DNA of 64,000 nt from an uncultured Pseudomonadales bacterium (GCA_947487765.1 CANKXO010000006.1:186001-250000); one strand, 5' to 3'. Counted from the stretch's first letter, positions 45,706-55,435 are shown. Program-made: numbers and translations. The notes: generated by a model not told the origin, from the letters alone.

Positions 45706-45906
45706 GTGAACGAACGTCATTTAAGTCAACAGGAACTTGCCGAGCGTTGGGGTATTAATGGAAGGACATTGGAAGGTTGGCGCAGCAGAGGGATTGGTCC
45801 AGATTTTTTAAAACTAGGTGGCCGTGTAGTTTATCGAATTGCTGATGTTCATGAATATGAAAGCAAGTGTTTACGAAAAAGTACAGGGGAGGTTGTCGCG
45901 GTATGA
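45706..45906 (+). CDS. HTH_17/AlpA-like helix-turn-helix regulator or excisionase
   Basis: 66 aa from GTG 45706, with AGGAGA 5 nt before it. LSQQELAERWGINGRTLEGWRSRGIGPDFLKLGGRVVYRIADVHEYE is the MerR-like winged HTH seen in phage excisionases and AlpA-type regulators. First gene of the replication operon; overlaps the next by ATGA. Confidence 0.85.
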   Translation: MNERHLSQQELAERWGINGRTLEGWRSRGIGPDFLKLGGRVVYRIADVHEYESKCLRKSTGEVVAV

Positions 45907-46379
45907 CATTACTCCCACAAATCATAAATCAACCCGTCACTGAACTGGCCGCTTTACCCGCCAATGAGCTAGAACAGCTTCAACGTCACGTTGAAGGATT
46001 TAGTCAACAACTCAAAGCCTGCAAAGAGCGTCTGTCTGATGCTATTGCACTGAAATACGAAATACGAACCGCCTCGGTTCGGCAGAGTAAAGCCAAAGAA
46101 TACGGGCTTGTTCGTTTTGATGATGAATCAATAACTGTCGAAGCCGATATCTCAAAAAATCCCAAATGGGACCAACAAAAACTGAGTGATCTAGCCGACA
46201 AAATTCGAGCCAGTGGCAGTGACCCCTCCGAGTTTATGACGATTACCTACAAAGTTCCTGAGTCCAAATATAACGCTTGGCCGAGTACGTTACGCGAACA
46301 GTTTATGCCTGCCAGAACATTAAATTTTGGTAAGCAAACGTTTGTGTTGGTTGATAGCAATTCTAGGGAGGGTAAGTAA
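45903..46379 (+). CDS. Phage-like early protein, unknown
   Basis: 158 aa from ATG 45903, overlapping the HTH stop. N-terminal coiled-coil ([20 protein letters not shown]) and a C-terminal part with repeated aromatic/Lys motifs ([20 protein letters not shown]). Similar small proteins precede recombination ATPases in phage early operons. Function not recognised. Confidence 0.6.
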   Translation: MTLLPQIINQPVTELAALPANELEQLQRHVEGFSQQLKACKERLSDAIALKYEIRTASVRQSKAKEYGLVRFDDESITVEADISKNPKWDQQKLSDLADKIRASGSDPSEFMTITYKVPESKYNAWPSTLREQFMPARTLNFGKQTFVLVDSNSREGK

Positions 46380-46864
46380 TGAATAACCAATCTACTCTTT
46401 CTAGGTTTTTTTCTAAGATCGATATGCCTACCAGTCCTAACGGTTGTTGGCTTTGGACAGGAGGAAAATCCAGTGCAGGCTATGGTCAATTTCGCTTGGG
46501 TTATAAGCAACCGATGGTGTCTGCTCACCGCTACATATACCAACTATTTAATCAGGAGAATATTGAAGGAAAAGTTGTATGCCACCGTTGTGATAACAGG
46601 CAGTGTGTAAACCCAGAGCACCTATTTTTAGGATCTCAAGCCGACAACATGATAGACATGAGTATAAAAGGACGTAGTTGCCAAGGGGTAAAGAATGCTA
46701 ACGCAAAGTTAACCGATAAAAAAGTTCAGCTATTACGGCAATTATACCATTCAGGAAGTTATACGTTGTGGCAGCTAGCGAAAATGATGGGTATTAAAAG
46801 TCATACGACTGTTCGTAATGCAATCAATGGAAAAACGTGGAGACATATAGGAGGTGTTCAATGA
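46379..46864 (+). CDS. HNH homing-type endonuclease
   Basis: 161 aa. HNH core: [60 protein letters not shown] (His, Asn, His and paired Cys for zinc). The C-terminal part ([20 protein letters not shown] ... [16 protein letters not shown]) is a DNA-binding tail of the NUMOD/HTH kind. This is a free-standing mobile nuclease sitting inside the phage operon, with one-base overlap to the previous stop and ATGA coupling to the next gene. Confidence 0.88.
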   Translation: MNNQSTLSRFFSKIDMPTSPNGCWLWTGGKSSAGYGQFRLGYKQPMVSAHRYIYQLFNQENIEGKVVCHRCDNRQCVNPEHLFLGSQADNMIDMSIKGRSCQGVKNANAKLTDKKVQLLRQLYHSGSYTLWQLAKMMGIKSHTTVRNAINGKTWRHIGGVQ

Positions 46865-47739
46865 GCTTTCCTATTATCACCGCCGATCAACGTTTAGCTG
46901 AAAAGAAAGGCATCAAGGGCGTAATTTTAGGTCGAAGTGGGCTTGGAAAAACGAGTCTTCTCTGGACACTCAATGCAGGGTCAACATTATTTTTTGATCT
47001 TGAAGCGGGTGACCTTGCAGTGGAAGGCTGGTCCGGTGATGCTATTCGTCCTCGTACTTGGCAGGAATGTCGAGATTTTGCAGTTTTTATTGGCGGTCCC
47101 AATCCTGCACTACGACCAGAACAGCCTTATAGTCAAGCGCACTACGATGCTGTCTGCGAAAAATTTGGTGATGCGAATACGCTACAAAAATACGACACGG
47201 TGTTTATCGATTCGATCACAGTAGCAGGCCGTTTATGTTTGCAATGGTGCAAAGGTCAGCCACAAGCAGTCAGCGAGCGCACCGGTAAACCGGATACGCG
47301 CGGCGCGTATGGCTTACATGGTCAGGAGATGATCTCGTTCTTAACCCATCTCCAACACACGCGCAATAAAAACATCTGGTTTGTCGGCATTTTAGATGAG
47401 CGCACTGATGACTTTAATCGCAAAGTGTTCACGCCACAAATAGACGGCTCCAAAACGGCCTTGGAATTACCTGGCATCGTCGATCAAGTCATCACTCTTG
47501 CCGAAATTGGTGATGAAGCGGGTACTACATACCGCGCATTCGTTGCGCACACGATTAATCCTTATGGCTTTCCTGCCAAAGACAGAAGCGGTCGTCTTGA
47601 TCTTATAGAAGAGCCACACCTTGGGCGGCTGATGGAAAAAATTTCACAGCCCGTTAAACCTGCCATTGAGCGTCTGACGTTTACCCACCCGACAACAACC
47701 GACACTGAAACAACACGACAAGAAGGAGTTCAACCATGA
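46861..47739 (+). CDS. P-loop ATPase, phage AAA_24/RecA-like
   Basis: 292 aa from ATG 46861, which overlaps the HNH stop as ATGA. Walker [19 protein letters not shown] (near residues 19-36), [15 protein letters not shown], Walker [16 protein letters not shown], and later [13 protein letters not shown]. These match phage nucleotide-binding AAA_24 proteins, which act in recombination or DNA replication with a neighbouring ssDNA-binding protein. The next gene is of that kind. Confidence 0.82.
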   Translation: MSFPIITADQRLAEKKGIKGVILGRSGLGKTSLLWTLNAGSTLFFDLEAGDLAVEGWSGDAIRPRTWQECRDFAVFIGGPNPALRPEQPYSQAHYDAVCEKFGDANTLQKYDTVFIDSITVAGRLCLQWCKGQPQAVSERTGKPDTRGAYGLHGQEMISFLTHLQHTRNKNIWFVGILDERTDDFNRKVFTPQIDGSKTALELPGIVDQVITLAEIGDEAGTTYRAFVAHTINPYGFPAKDRSGRLDLIEEPHLGRLMEKISQPVKPAIERLTFTHPTTTDTETTRQEGVQP

Positions 47740-48350
47740 GCTGGAACGATTTTAATTCTGCAGAAGACCAACAAGCGTTTGATGTTATCCCTCGTGGCAC
47801 CATTGCCAAAGTACGAATGACGATTAAGCCCGGTGGCTATGATGATCCAAGCAATGGTTGGACAGGTGGTTATGCAACGGATAATCCAACAACCGGTTCG
47901 GTGTATTTGAACTGTGAGTTTGTTGTACTTGATGGGCCGTTTGCAAAACGTAAAGTGTGGAGCTTGATTGGGTTATATAGTTCAAAGGGGCCAGAATGGA
48001 CAAATATGGGGCGCACCATGATTAAAGGCATTTTAAACTCAGCTAATCGTTTATTGCCAGATGACCAATCGCCTGCTGCACAACAAGCGCGTCGTATTAC
48101 TAGCCTGCAAGAGCTTGATGGGATTGAGTTTGTTGCACAAATTGGTGTGCAAAAAGATCGTGATGATGAACCACGTAATACGATCCGAATGGCAATAACA
48201 CCAGAACATAAAGACTATGCTGCAGTTATGAATGGCTTGTCATCTGCTCCAGTAGCTCAACATCAACAAGCGACGCCTACACACTATTCCGCTCCACAAT
48301 CGCAGACGGCTTCGGCGAATCCCGCAGGCCTACCCGCCTGGGCAAAGTAA
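47736..48350 (+). CDS. Phage ssDNA-binding-like protein (DUF669 type)
   Basis: 204 aa. OB-like N-terminal part (GTIAKVRMTIKPGGYDDPSN, YLNCEFVVLDGPFAKRKVWS), then a conserved-looking RTMIKGILNSANRL and GIEFVAQIGVQKDRDDEPRN. The tail is low-complexity and Pro/Gln-rich, ending in GLPAWAK, a typical acidic-free partner-binding tip. It overlaps the ATPase gene (ATGA). Role inferred from position and fold. Confidence 0.7.
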   Translation: MSWNDFNSAEDQQAFDVIPRGTIAKVRMTIKPGGYDDPSNGWTGGYATDNPTTGSVYLNCEFVVLDGPFAKRKVWSLIGLYSSKGPEWTNMGRTMIKGILNSANRLLPDDQSPAAQQARRITSLQELDGIEFVAQIGVQKDRDDEPRNTIRMAITPEHKDYAAVMNGLSSAPVAQHQQATPTHYSAPQSQTASANPAGLPAWAK

Positions 48351-48369
48351 TCTAAAAAAGGACTTTTAC

Positions 48370-49293
48370 ATGATTTTACGCAATCGACAAAAACGTTTTG
48401 TCGAGCGGAGCCTGTCTGCGCTCGATGAATACGGCAATACATTAGGCGTGGCACCCACTGGGTGTCACGCCCCCGGCACCCCCATTTTATTGCGCAGCGG
48501 TCACACGAAATTAGTGGAGGACATTCGTGTCGGTGATCGATTAATGGGGCCAGATAGTCAACCTCGAACCGTATTGGAATTACACCGTGGACAGGATGAG
48601 ATGTTTGAGGTTCGTCCTAAATTTGGTGCCCCCTTTGTCGTTAATGAAGGACACATTCTGTCACTGGCGAATGGCCAAGATGTGATTAATCTCAGTGTGG
48701 GTGCCTATTTCCAAAAACGTCCTGCATTTAAACGACTTTATAAACTTTATCGTGCAGGCGTTGATTTTCCATTACGAGCACCAACGGAGATTGATTCCTA
48801 TGTGATGGGGCTGTTGATCAGTGACCGATGTTTACTGTCGGGGCCATCGATTATTACGGATGAATATAAACTCGCGTCACGATATCAGCGTCAGGCATTG
48901 TTGGCAGGTTTGATCGACATGGATGGTCAAGTATCCGGCCGTTCTATCGTTTTTTATAACGCATCGAATACGCTCATTAACGACATTGCTTTTGTGGCCA
49001 GAAGTCTGGGTTTTTTAGCCGAAACTAAATGGCAGCGTATCAGTGGTTCCCTAGAATTTATCGTCACAATTAGCGGGGATTTTCGTTTGCTTCCCGTCCG
49101 TCAATCTGAAAAAAAACCAGCGTTTCAAATTTATAGAAAAAATTCATTAAGAACTGATTTTACCGTTCGCCCAGTGGGCAAGGGTGACTATATGGGTTTT
49201 TCTGTGGATAAGGATCACTTGTATCTGATGGGCGATTTTACCGTTACGCATAACAGCCATATTCTAAAAGGGAGGAAGCCTCAATGGGGATGA
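48370..49293 (+). CDS. Helicase N-terminal fragment interrupted by an intein
   Basis: 307 aa in three parts. Residues 1-31 (MILRNRQKRFVERSLSALDE ... LGVAPTG) match the first 32 residues of the complete SF2 helicase at 49931, ending within the Walker A motif. Residues 32-295 are an intein. Residues 296-307 (SHILKGRKPQWG) provide the +1 Ser but not a helicase continuation, and then stop. The product of splicing would be a 43-aa peptide with a broken P-loop, so this copy cannot work as a helicase. The full helicase downstream has no intein. The 3' end overlaps the next HNH gene. Confidence 0.85.
   Translation: MILRNRQKRFVERSLSALDEYGNTLGVAPTGCHAPGTPILLRSGHTKLVEDIRVGDRLMGPDSQPRTVLELHRGQDEMFEVRPKFGAPFVVNEGHILSLANGQDVINLSVGAYFQKRPAFKRLYKLYRAGVDFPLRAPTEIDSYVMGLLISDRCLLSGPSIITDEYKLASRYQRQALLAGLIDMDGQVSGRSIVFYNASNTLINDIAFVARSLGFLAETKWQRISGSLEFIVTISGDFRLLPVRQSEKKPAFQIYRKNSLRTDFTVRPVGKGDYMGFSVDKDHLYLMGDFTVTHNSHILKGRKPQWG
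48463..49254 (+). mobile_element. Intein with a LAGLIDADG-type region
   Basis: Block A: CHAPGTPILLRSGHTKLVED with Cys1, then IRVGDRLMG. Block B: PFVVNEGHILSL with the conserved His. Middle: LLAGLIDMDGQVSGRSIVFYNASN, a LAGLIDADG motif. Block F/G: YMGFSVDKDHLYLMGDFTVTHN followed by Ser+1. About 264 aa, a small intein whose endonuclease may be reduced. It is inserted at the Walker A glycine of a helicase, a favoured intein target. Confidence 0.9.
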
Positions 49294-49934
49294 TAGGAAA
49301 AAACGTAGGGCGATTAACTATAAAGTCTCATAGCCATACTGACAAAGAAAGATATTGGTGTTGTGAATGTGAGTGTGGAAAGCAGTCAGTGCATAGCACT
49401 CGACGACTGAATGAAGCAATGAAGCTCGGCAGTAACATCGGTTGTGAATGCTTCCGATTAGCCACGTTAAAAAAAGCAATAGTCGCTGCGACAAAAGCAA
49501 ATACTCGTCATGGCCTATGCCATTCAAAGCTGCATTATATGTACGACAATATGGTGAAGCGATGTTATACGCCCTCCGCAAACCGTTATGACCGATATGG
49601 TGGTCGTGGTATTACCGTGTGTGATGAATGGAAAAATAACCGTTCCTCGTTTTATGAATGGGCTTTATCCAATAAGTGGCGAGAAGGACTATCTCTGGAT
49701 CGCATTGACATTGATGGTCATTATTGTCCTGACAATTGTCGTTTTATTCCATTGGCTCAACAAGCGAATAATACGTCAAGAAATCGATTTTTAGAATGGC
49801 AGGGTAAGCGACAGACAGTTGCTGAGTGGGCGCGGGAATTGAACATTAACGCGGGTGCGTTACAACACCGAGTTGATCGTGGTTGGAGTCTGGAACGGAT
49901 ATTTACACAACCGTATCGGGGGCGTGGAGAATGA
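49284..49934 (+). CDS. HNH-type phage endonuclease
   Basis: 216 aa (an ATG at 49290 is also possible). A zinc-ribbon-like start (YWCCECECGKQSV) is followed by MYDNMVKRCYTPSANRYDRY, GGRGITVCDEW, LSLDRIDIDGHYCPDNCRFI and PLAQQANNTSR, the pattern of phage-encoded HNH/AP2-linked nucleases. The C-terminal HTH (TVAEWARELNINAGALQHRV) is probably for DNA binding. It lies between the intein-carrying helicase stub and the intact helicase, overlapping both. Confidence 0.8.
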   Translation: MGMIGKNVGRLTIKSHSHTDKERYWCCECECGKQSVHSTRRLNEAMKLGSNIGCECFRLATLKKAIVAATKANTRHGLCHSKLHYMYDNMVKRCYTPSANRYDRYGGRGITVCDEWKNNRSSFYEWALSNKWREGLSLDRIDIDGHYCPDNCRFIPLAQQANNTSRNRFLEWQGKRQTVAEWARELNINAGALQHRVDRGWSLERIFTQPYRGRGE

Positions 49935-51625
49935 CTATTTTACGTCGCCGACAAACACACTTTGTTGAACGCAGTATTTCTGCGCTTAATGAACACAGTA
50001 ATACATTAGCCATTGCTGCCACTGGGTTTGGAAAAACTGTGTGTTTATCCGCAGTTGTGAATAAACAGCTCCATAACACAGATAAAAAAGCCTGTGTGCT
50101 TGCGCATCGAGACGAGCTTATTTTTCAAAATCAACACACGTTTCGTCGATTTTCTTCAAATGATGCCTGTCCTCTTTCCACATCATTGATTAATGCCCAG
50201 GAGAAATCCTGGGCAGGGCAGGTGACCTTTGCCATGGTGCCGAGTCTTTCACGAGATTCTCAGTTAAGGCAGATGCCAGCATTAGATCTATTAGTCATTG
50301 ATGAAGCCCATCATGCGATTGCTTCCAGCTATGTACGTATTGTTGATCAGGCAAAAGCACTGAACCCCAATGTTCGGCTTTATGGTGTGACGGCATCGCC
50401 CATGCGAGGTGATGGCAAAGGACTGCGCCCATTGTTTTCGAATATTGCAGATCAAGTCAAGATGAGTGAAGTGATACGCGATGGGCATTTAGTTCCTCCC
50501 CGTACCTTTGTGGTTGATGTCGGCACACAAGAAGAGTTGTCACAGATCAAGCAAACGACACAGGATTTTGATATGTCGGCTGTGGCTGACATCATGGATA
50601 AAGACAACATTAATGATGCTGTTGTTAGGCATTGGCAGGAAAAAGCGGGTGATCGTAAAACGATTGTTTTTTGTTCAACGGTCAACCATGCCCATCATGT
50701 ATGCCAGCATTTTATCAGTGCAAACATCAACGCTGCCGTTATTCATGGTGGGCTGTCAACTGAGGAAAGAAAATCATTACTGAGTGAATTTGATCATGGT
50801 GATTTACAAGTTCTTCTTAATTGTTTTGTTTTGACGGAAGGGTTTGATAGTCAGCCTGTCAGCTGTGTTGTTCTTCTTCGGCCTAGTTCACAACAGTCGA
50901 CCTATATCCAATGTGTTGGTCGAGGTTTACGAACCGTTGATCCTCAACGCTACCCTGGTGTGGTTAAACGCGATTGTATTGTCCTGGACTTTGGTACGAG
51001 CACACTGCTACATGGTTCATTAGAGCAAGCAGTGAGCCTTGAGGGCCTTTCTGGAGGCCGTGGCGATGCCCCCAAAAAAGCCTGTCCCTCATGTAAAGCC
51101 ATGTTACCGGCAGCGACGCACTCATGTTCTCTGTGTGGTTATGTTTGGAAAAGTGAGAAAGAAGAACAAGACCGTAGTGAGGCATCGGTCGATTTTGTGA
51201 TGACGGAAGTCGACCTTTTAAATCAATCCTTATTCCAATGGTGTGATCTTTTTAGTGATGAAACGGCTTATTTGGCAACGGGGTTCGATGCCTGGGCGGG
51301 TTTCTTTTACTTAAACGGTCAATGGTATTCAGTCGGCGGCTTAAAAAAAGTGCCTACAAAGGTGTTAGCTGTCGGAGAAAAGTTGGTGTGTTTAGCAGCG
51401 GCTGATGATTGGTTAAACGAACATGAAACCGAAAAAGCAGCGGTAAAATCAAAGCGGTGGCTCCACCAAGCGGCCACTCAACAGCAACTGCAGTTCTTAT
51501 CAAAACGGTATCGACACGATCACTCATTAACGCGTTATCACGCGTCGTGTTTGCTTGCCTTCAAATTTAATAAGCGAGATATCCATTCAACAATATTTAG
51601 AGAAGCTGGGGTTCAGGCTGCTTAA
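49931..51625 (+). CDS. SF2 DEAD/DEAH helicase, intein-free
   Basis: 564 aa from ATG 49931 (ATGA overlap with the HNH stop). Motifs: Walker A IAATGFGKTVCLSAVV, DEAH in LLVIDEAHHAIASSY, VTASPMRGDG, helicase C with TIVFCSTVNHAHHVCQ, FVLTEGFDSQPVSCVVLLRP and QCVGRGLRTVDP. A zinc-ribbon-like CPSCKAML...CSLCGYVW follows at about 380-415, with a C-terminal extension. It unwinds DNA in phage replication or recombination. Its N-terminus duplicates that of the fragment at 48370. Confidence 0.92.
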   Translation: MTILRRRQTHFVERSISALNEHSNTLAIAATGFGKTVCLSAVVNKQLHNTDKKACVLAHRDELIFQNQHTFRRFSSNDACPLSTSLINAQEKSWAGQVTFAMVPSLSRDSQLRQMPALDLLVIDEAHHAIASSYVRIVDQAKALNPNVRLYGVTASPMRGDGKGLRPLFSNIADQVKMSEVIRDGHLVPPRTFVVDVGTQEELSQIKQTTQDFDMSAVADIMDKDNINDAVVRHWQEKAGDRKTIVFCSTVNHAHHVCQHFISANINAAVIHGGLSTEERKSLLSEFDHGDLQVLLNCFVLTEGFDSQPVSCVVLLRPSSQQSTYIQCVGRGLRTVDPQRYPGVVKRDCIVLDFGTSTLLHGSLEQAVSLEGLSGGRGDAPKKACPSCKAMLPAATHSCSLCGYVWKSEKEEQDRSEASVDFVMTEVDLLNQSLFQWCDLFSDETAYLATGFDAWAGFFYLNGQWYSVGGLKKVPTKVLAVGEKLVCLAAADDWLNEHETEKAAVKSKRWLHQAATQQQLQFLSKRYRHDHSLTRYHASCLLAFKFNKRDIHSTIFREAGVQAA

Positions 51626-51630
51626 TCATT

Positions 51631-52008
51631 ATGGCACTTTGTGCAATTTGCAATAAACAATCGCGAGGGTTTGGATTTAAACCACCCACACAGCGAGTCG
51701 ATTTTTTAGGGGCTGTAGCACAGCCAGAAAGATTGCCTAACATGGCTCAGAAGCGTTTTTGCTCCATGAGCTGTCAGGCTATTTTTTATGAATTATTCAT
51801 ACAGGGGGTTTCAGTGAATAAAACAGATATAGAGATAAAAGCAGAGCAATCAGTGCTCATGCCACTAGGTGATTATGTTGCCAGTATTGGTTTAGACGTA
51901 CCACTAGCTGCCTATTCAAAAGAACAAATAGAGGGGGTGGTAAGCACAATAGTAACGAGTTACCACAGAGAGCTTCAACGATTAACAAACGATGAGATTC
52001 CATTTTAA
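51631..52008 (+). CDS. DUF6511-like small protein with Cys pairs
   Basis: 125 aa: CAICNKQSRGFGF and FCSMSCQAIFYE give two CxxC-type pairs, suggesting a zinc-binding site, followed by a helical C-terminus (EQIEGVVSTIVTSYHREL). This fits DUF6511 proteins found in phage early regions. It starts 5 nt after the helicase stop and abuts the nuclease gene. Confidence 0.65.
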   Translation: MALCAICNKQSRGFGFKPPTQRVDFLGAVAQPERLPNMAQKRFCSMSCQAIFYELFIQGVSVNKTDIEIKAEQSVLMPLGDYVASIGLDVPLAAYSKEQIEGVVSTIVTSYHRELQRLTNDEIPF

Positions 52009-52767
52009 ATGTTAGATTTTAACCACCGCCCAAACCTATCGGAATCACTCACAGATTTAATTGATGAAAGCTTACAACAAAAACGACAGCAACAAATACC
52101 ACGAGATTATCTAGGGGCGTCTCGGTTGGGGGTGGCTTGTGATCGTGCTCTACAGTATGAATTCTTACATGTGCAGGTTGACCCAGGACGTGAATTTCCC
52201 GGCAGAATTCTACGGATTTTTGAAGCCGGTCATGTTTTTGAAGAACTGGCCATTAACTGGTTGCGTAACGCTGGCTTTACTTTGCTGACGGAAAAAGACG
52301 ATGGTCGGCAGTTTGGTTTTTCCGCAATGAATGGGCGTCTAAAAGGGCACATCGATGGCATCCTACTAGATGGCCCTTCGTCGGTAAAATTAACCTATCC
52401 TGCTTTGTGGGAATGTAAATCCCTATCCAATAAATCGTGGAAAGATACAAAGAAACGACAAGTCACCGTATCTAAGCCAGTGTATGCGTCGCAGATGGCA
52501 ATATACCAAGCGTATATGGAACCGCAGATCAAAGACATTAGCAGTAACCCTGCCATCTTTACCGCAATTAATAAAGATTCTGCGGAGCTATATTTTGAGT
52601 CTGTTCCTTTTAATGGTGAATTAGCCCAACGTTCATCGGATCGTGGTGTGCGTGTGATTCAAGCCTGCGATGCTCACGAACTATTGCCGCGTATTAGCAA
52701 AGATCCGACGCATTTTGAGTGCAAGTTTTGCGCGTGGCAGGATCGTTGTTGGAATCACCAGCAGTAA
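52009..52767 (+). CDS. PD-(D/E)XK nuclease, Cas4/RecB-like
   Basis: 252 aa. GASRLGVACDRALQYEFLH supplies the first Cys, LKGHIDGILLDG and ALWECKSLS form the D-x(n)-E-x-K catalytic core, and the end has the Cys cluster CKFCAWQDRCW for a likely iron-sulfur cluster. Phage nucleases of this type act with the neighbouring helicase and ATPase in recombination. It begins directly at the stop of the previous gene. Confidence 0.85.
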   Translation: MLDFNHRPNLSESLTDLIDESLQQKRQQQIPRDYLGASRLGVACDRALQYEFLHVQVDPGREFPGRILRIFEAGHVFEELAINWLRNAGFTLLTEKDDGRQFGFSAMNGRLKGHIDGILLDGPSSVKLTYPALWECKSLSNKSWKDTKKRQVTVSKPVYASQMAIYQAYMEPQIKDISSNPAIFTAINKDSAELYFESVPFNGELAQRSSDRGVRVIQACDAHELLPRISKDPTHFECKFCAWQDRCWNHQQ

Positions 52768-52806
52768 ATAATCCCACATAATTAATTTTATTAGTGATAA
52801 CAACGT

Positions 52807-53049
52807 ATGAAAAATATGGCACACGCTTTGTCAATGACACGGCGACAGCTTCGACAATGTATTAAAAAAGGAAAATTACCCAAATTGCTGGATAAACTCT
52901 TTGGTAAAGGTCAGTGGTCTTACGATGAGACTGAGCAGTTATGGATTGCACGTGATCAGTTTTATGTGGGTGAAGGTAAAGAATACTACTGCATCAACGC
53001 CAATGGCGATTGGTTCAAAGCACGACTACCTGAAGGAGTTTTGCAGTGA
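52807..53049 (+). CDS. Small HTH-like hypothetical protein
   Basis: 80 aa with a basic N-terminal helix pair (SMTRRQLRQCIKKGKLPKLL) that may be a helix-turn-helix and an aromatic-rich second half (GQWSYDETEQLWIARDQFYV). It overlaps the primase-helicase gene start (ATGA-type, 53046). Not recognised. Confidence 0.5.
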   Translation: MKNMAHALSMTRRQLRQCIKKGKLPKLLDKLFGKGQWSYDETEQLWIARDQFYVGEGKEYYCINANGDWFKARLPEGVLQ

Positions 53050-55214
53050 CCGGTGGGCAATGGTTAGATTTTAACAAGGCTCTGGATAATTCAGAAACGA
53101 CACCAGCGAATTCAGTGAGCGAAATCAAACGGCAGTTGTTGGATCGCCTTCCTCATGTGTTAGCGCATTTATTTCCCAACGGGATTATTCGTGGCCAGCA
53201 ATTTTTTATTGGTGATGTAGAGGGCAATACGGGTAAAAGTCTTGTTATTGAACTCGCGGGTGAAAAAGCGGGAATGTGGATTGATTTTTCCACCGGTGAA
53301 AGTGGGGATATTCTTGATTTGTGGGCACGAGTGAATCGACGCGATATACGCACCGATTTTGCCGAGATTATTCAATCCGTTGAACTTTGGTTAGGTAATG
53401 CAAATACTCAGCCCGTTGTAAAGGCATCACCCTCACAGGCTCCTATCGACGATTTAGGGCCGCGAACCGGGAAGTGGGATTACACTGATGCTGAAGGTAA
53501 TCTCATTGCTTGCGTCTACCGATACGATCCTCCCGGTGGCAAAGAGTTTCGTCCGTGGGACGTGAAAGCACGTAAAGCGCAGGCACCGACCCCCCGACCT
53601 TTGTATAACCAGGTTGGCATTGCGCAAGCCAGCCATGTTGTATTAGTCGAAGGCGAAAAATCTGCGGATGCTTTAATTCAATCCGGTGTCGTGGCCACTA
53701 CGGCTATGAACGGTGCCAATGCGCCCGTGGATAAAACCGATTGGTTGCCGCTTCAAAATAAGCATGTTGTTATCTGGCCGGATAATGACGAGCCGGGTCG
53801 TGAGTATGCGCAGAATGCGAGTGCGGCGATTGCTAACGCTGGTGCGTTATCTGTTGCTATTTTGTCTATTCCCGTCGATAAGCCTGAGAAGTGGGATGCT
53901 TACGATGCCGTTGTCGATGGCATCAATCCGACCGATTTTATTGCCCAGTGTTATCAGCCATTTAAACCGCCATCATTGGAAGCATTCTCATTAGGCGAGT
54001 TGTTAGATGATGATTCGCCAATACCTGATGACCTAATCGAACCTCGAGTACTCACTCCCGGCGGCATGGTGGTCTTTGGGGGTGCGGCGAAAGTTGGGAA
54101 GTCCGATTTCCTTCTATCATGGCTGACCCACATGGCGGCAGGCGAGCCGTTTTTGGGATTAAAACCGACACGTCGACTACGCACTTTCTATCTACAAGCG
54201 GAGGTGCAATACCACTATCTGCGCGAGCGTTTGCAGTCCATGAATTTGCCAGAGGTTATGTTGTGGCGAGCCTCAGAAAATTTATTTATCACTCCCCAAC
54301 TCCGCTTGATACTCAATGATGAAGGTATGGCCTTAGTTATTGATGCACTTAAGAAAGTGTCAGAAGCCGAGCCGTTGGATGTGATTGTTATTGATCCCTT
54401 ACGTAATTTGTTCGATGGGGGTGAGGAGGGTGCCAGTGAGAATGACAACCAAGCCATGCTGTATTTTTTGCGTGAGCGGGTAGAAAAACTGCGTGATGCC
54501 ATCAATCCCGATGCGGGGATCATCATCGTGCATCACACGAAAAAGATTAATAAAAAGCAACTGATTGAAGACCCATTTTTATCGCTGTCGGGCGCAGGCG
54601 CGTTACGCGGCTACTACACAACAGGGATGTTGTTATACAAGCCAGAAGAAAGTGAGTCGGCTCGACGGCTCACTTTTGAGTTACGAAACGGCCCCGGTAT
54701 TCCCACGAAAACACTGGCTAAAAAGTCCGGTCGTTGGACAGAGTTGGCGCATGAAAGTGAGCGCTTGGTTAACCAAGCTCAAGGAGAAAAGCTGGATGCC
54801 GAGCGTATACGCAAGCGTAATGTGATTATCCAGGTGTTATACGATGAAGCACAAGAAGGACGTTTTTATACAGCTAATCAGTTTGCGGAAAAGTTTGAGG
54901 GAAAGCATGGATTAGGCGGTATCCGAACGATCAATGAACGAATTTCTGTGGGCACCACGAAAGGAGAGATTAAGTTTTTTCGTAACCCGCAAGCCTATCA
55001 ATTACCGCCCTATGGGCGTAGTCGTTTCGGTTATCTCTGTACAGAGGGGATGACTATCAAAACCTTTAAGCGCACTTACCCAAAGACCGGAGAGTCATTA
55101 TTTATAGAGCAACTTGTTAAGCCAACCCATTATAAGTGTCCACAATCGGGGCAATTATTTGAAGAAGGAAACCCCGATATTTGGATTTATCAACAGGGTG
55201 AAGTGGATGGGTAA
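53046..55214 (+). CDS. TOPRIM primase fused to RepA/AAA_25 helicase
   Basis: 722 aa, GTG start overlapping the previous gene. N-terminal: DUF927-free primase-like region with GMWIDFSTGESGDILDLWAR, then TOPRIM motifs VVLVEGEKSADALIQSGVVA and VIWPDNDEPGREYA. Central/C-terminal RepA-type ATPase: GGMVVFGGAAKVGKSDFLLS (Walker A, about residue 343), FYLQAEVQYHYLRERL, VIVIDPLRNLFDGGEEGASE (Walker B) and IIIVHHTKK. The C-terminal ~110 aa are probably DNA-binding. This protein should start replication of the element; iteron-like repeats follow within 10 bp. Confidence 0.9.
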   Translation: MTGGQWLDFNKALDNSETTPANSVSEIKRQLLDRLPHVLAHLFPNGIIRGQQFFIGDVEGNTGKSLVIELAGEKAGMWIDFSTGESGDILDLWARVNRRDIRTDFAEIIQSVELWLGNANTQPVVKASPSQAPIDDLGPRTGKWDYTDAEGNLIACVYRYDPPGGKEFRPWDVKARKAQAPTPRPLYNQVGIAQASHVVLVEGEKSADALIQSGVVATTAMNGANAPVDKTDWLPLQNKHVVIWPDNDEPGREYAQNASAAIANAGALSVAILSIPVDKPEKWDAYDAVVDGINPTDFIAQCYQPFKPPSLEAFSLGELLDDDSPIPDDLIEPRVLTPGGMVVFGGAAKVGKSDFLLSWLTHMAAGEPFLGLKPTRRLRTFYLQAEVQYHYLRERLQSMNLPEVMLWRASENLFITPQLRLILNDEGMALVIDALKKVSEAEPLDVIVIDPLRNLFDGGEEGASENDNQAMLYFLRERVEKLRDAINPDAGIIIVHHTKKINKKQLIEDPFLSLSGAGALRGYYTTGMLLYKPEESESARRLTFELRNGPGIPTKTLAKKSGRWTELAHESERLVNQAQGEKLDAERIRKRNVIIQVLYDEAQEGRFYTANQFAEKFEGKHGLGGIRTINERISVGTTKGEIKFFRNPQAYQLPPYGRSRFGYLCTEGMTIKTFKRTYPKTGESLFIEQLVKPTHYKCPQSGQLFEEGNPDIWIYQQGEVDG

Positions 55215-55223
55215 GAGGAGCGT

Positions 55224-55435
55224 TAAGTTTGCAAATAAGTTTGCAGATAGAACAAAAAACAATCGAATAAGTTTGCAAAATGGCCAATGTCGTGTTGCAA
55301 ACTTATTTATAAACCTTAATAAAATCAATAAGTTATGGATTTTTAAGTTTGCAAAAAATAAGTTTGCAAAAACACTCTGCAAACTGGCTCTAGCCCAGTA
55401 ACCACGGGGTGTACAGACATTTTATTAAGTTTGCA
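55224..55435. repeat. Iteron-like TAAGTTTGCA repeats (origin candidate)
   Basis: Direct copies of TAAGTTTGCA at 55224, 55236, 55268, 55344, 55359 and 55426, plus an inverted copy (TGCAAACTTA) at 55296 and a partial one near 55378. They occupy the AT-rich space directly after the primase-helicase gene, the standard place for an initiator's binding sites. The frames through this DNA are not credible genes. Confidence 0.75.

Noticed and set aside
55114-55401. 95-codon frame across the end of the primase-helicase
   Set aside because: Its FAKN/ANKF-rich content comes from the iteron repeats TAAGTTTGCA; no ribosome binding site.
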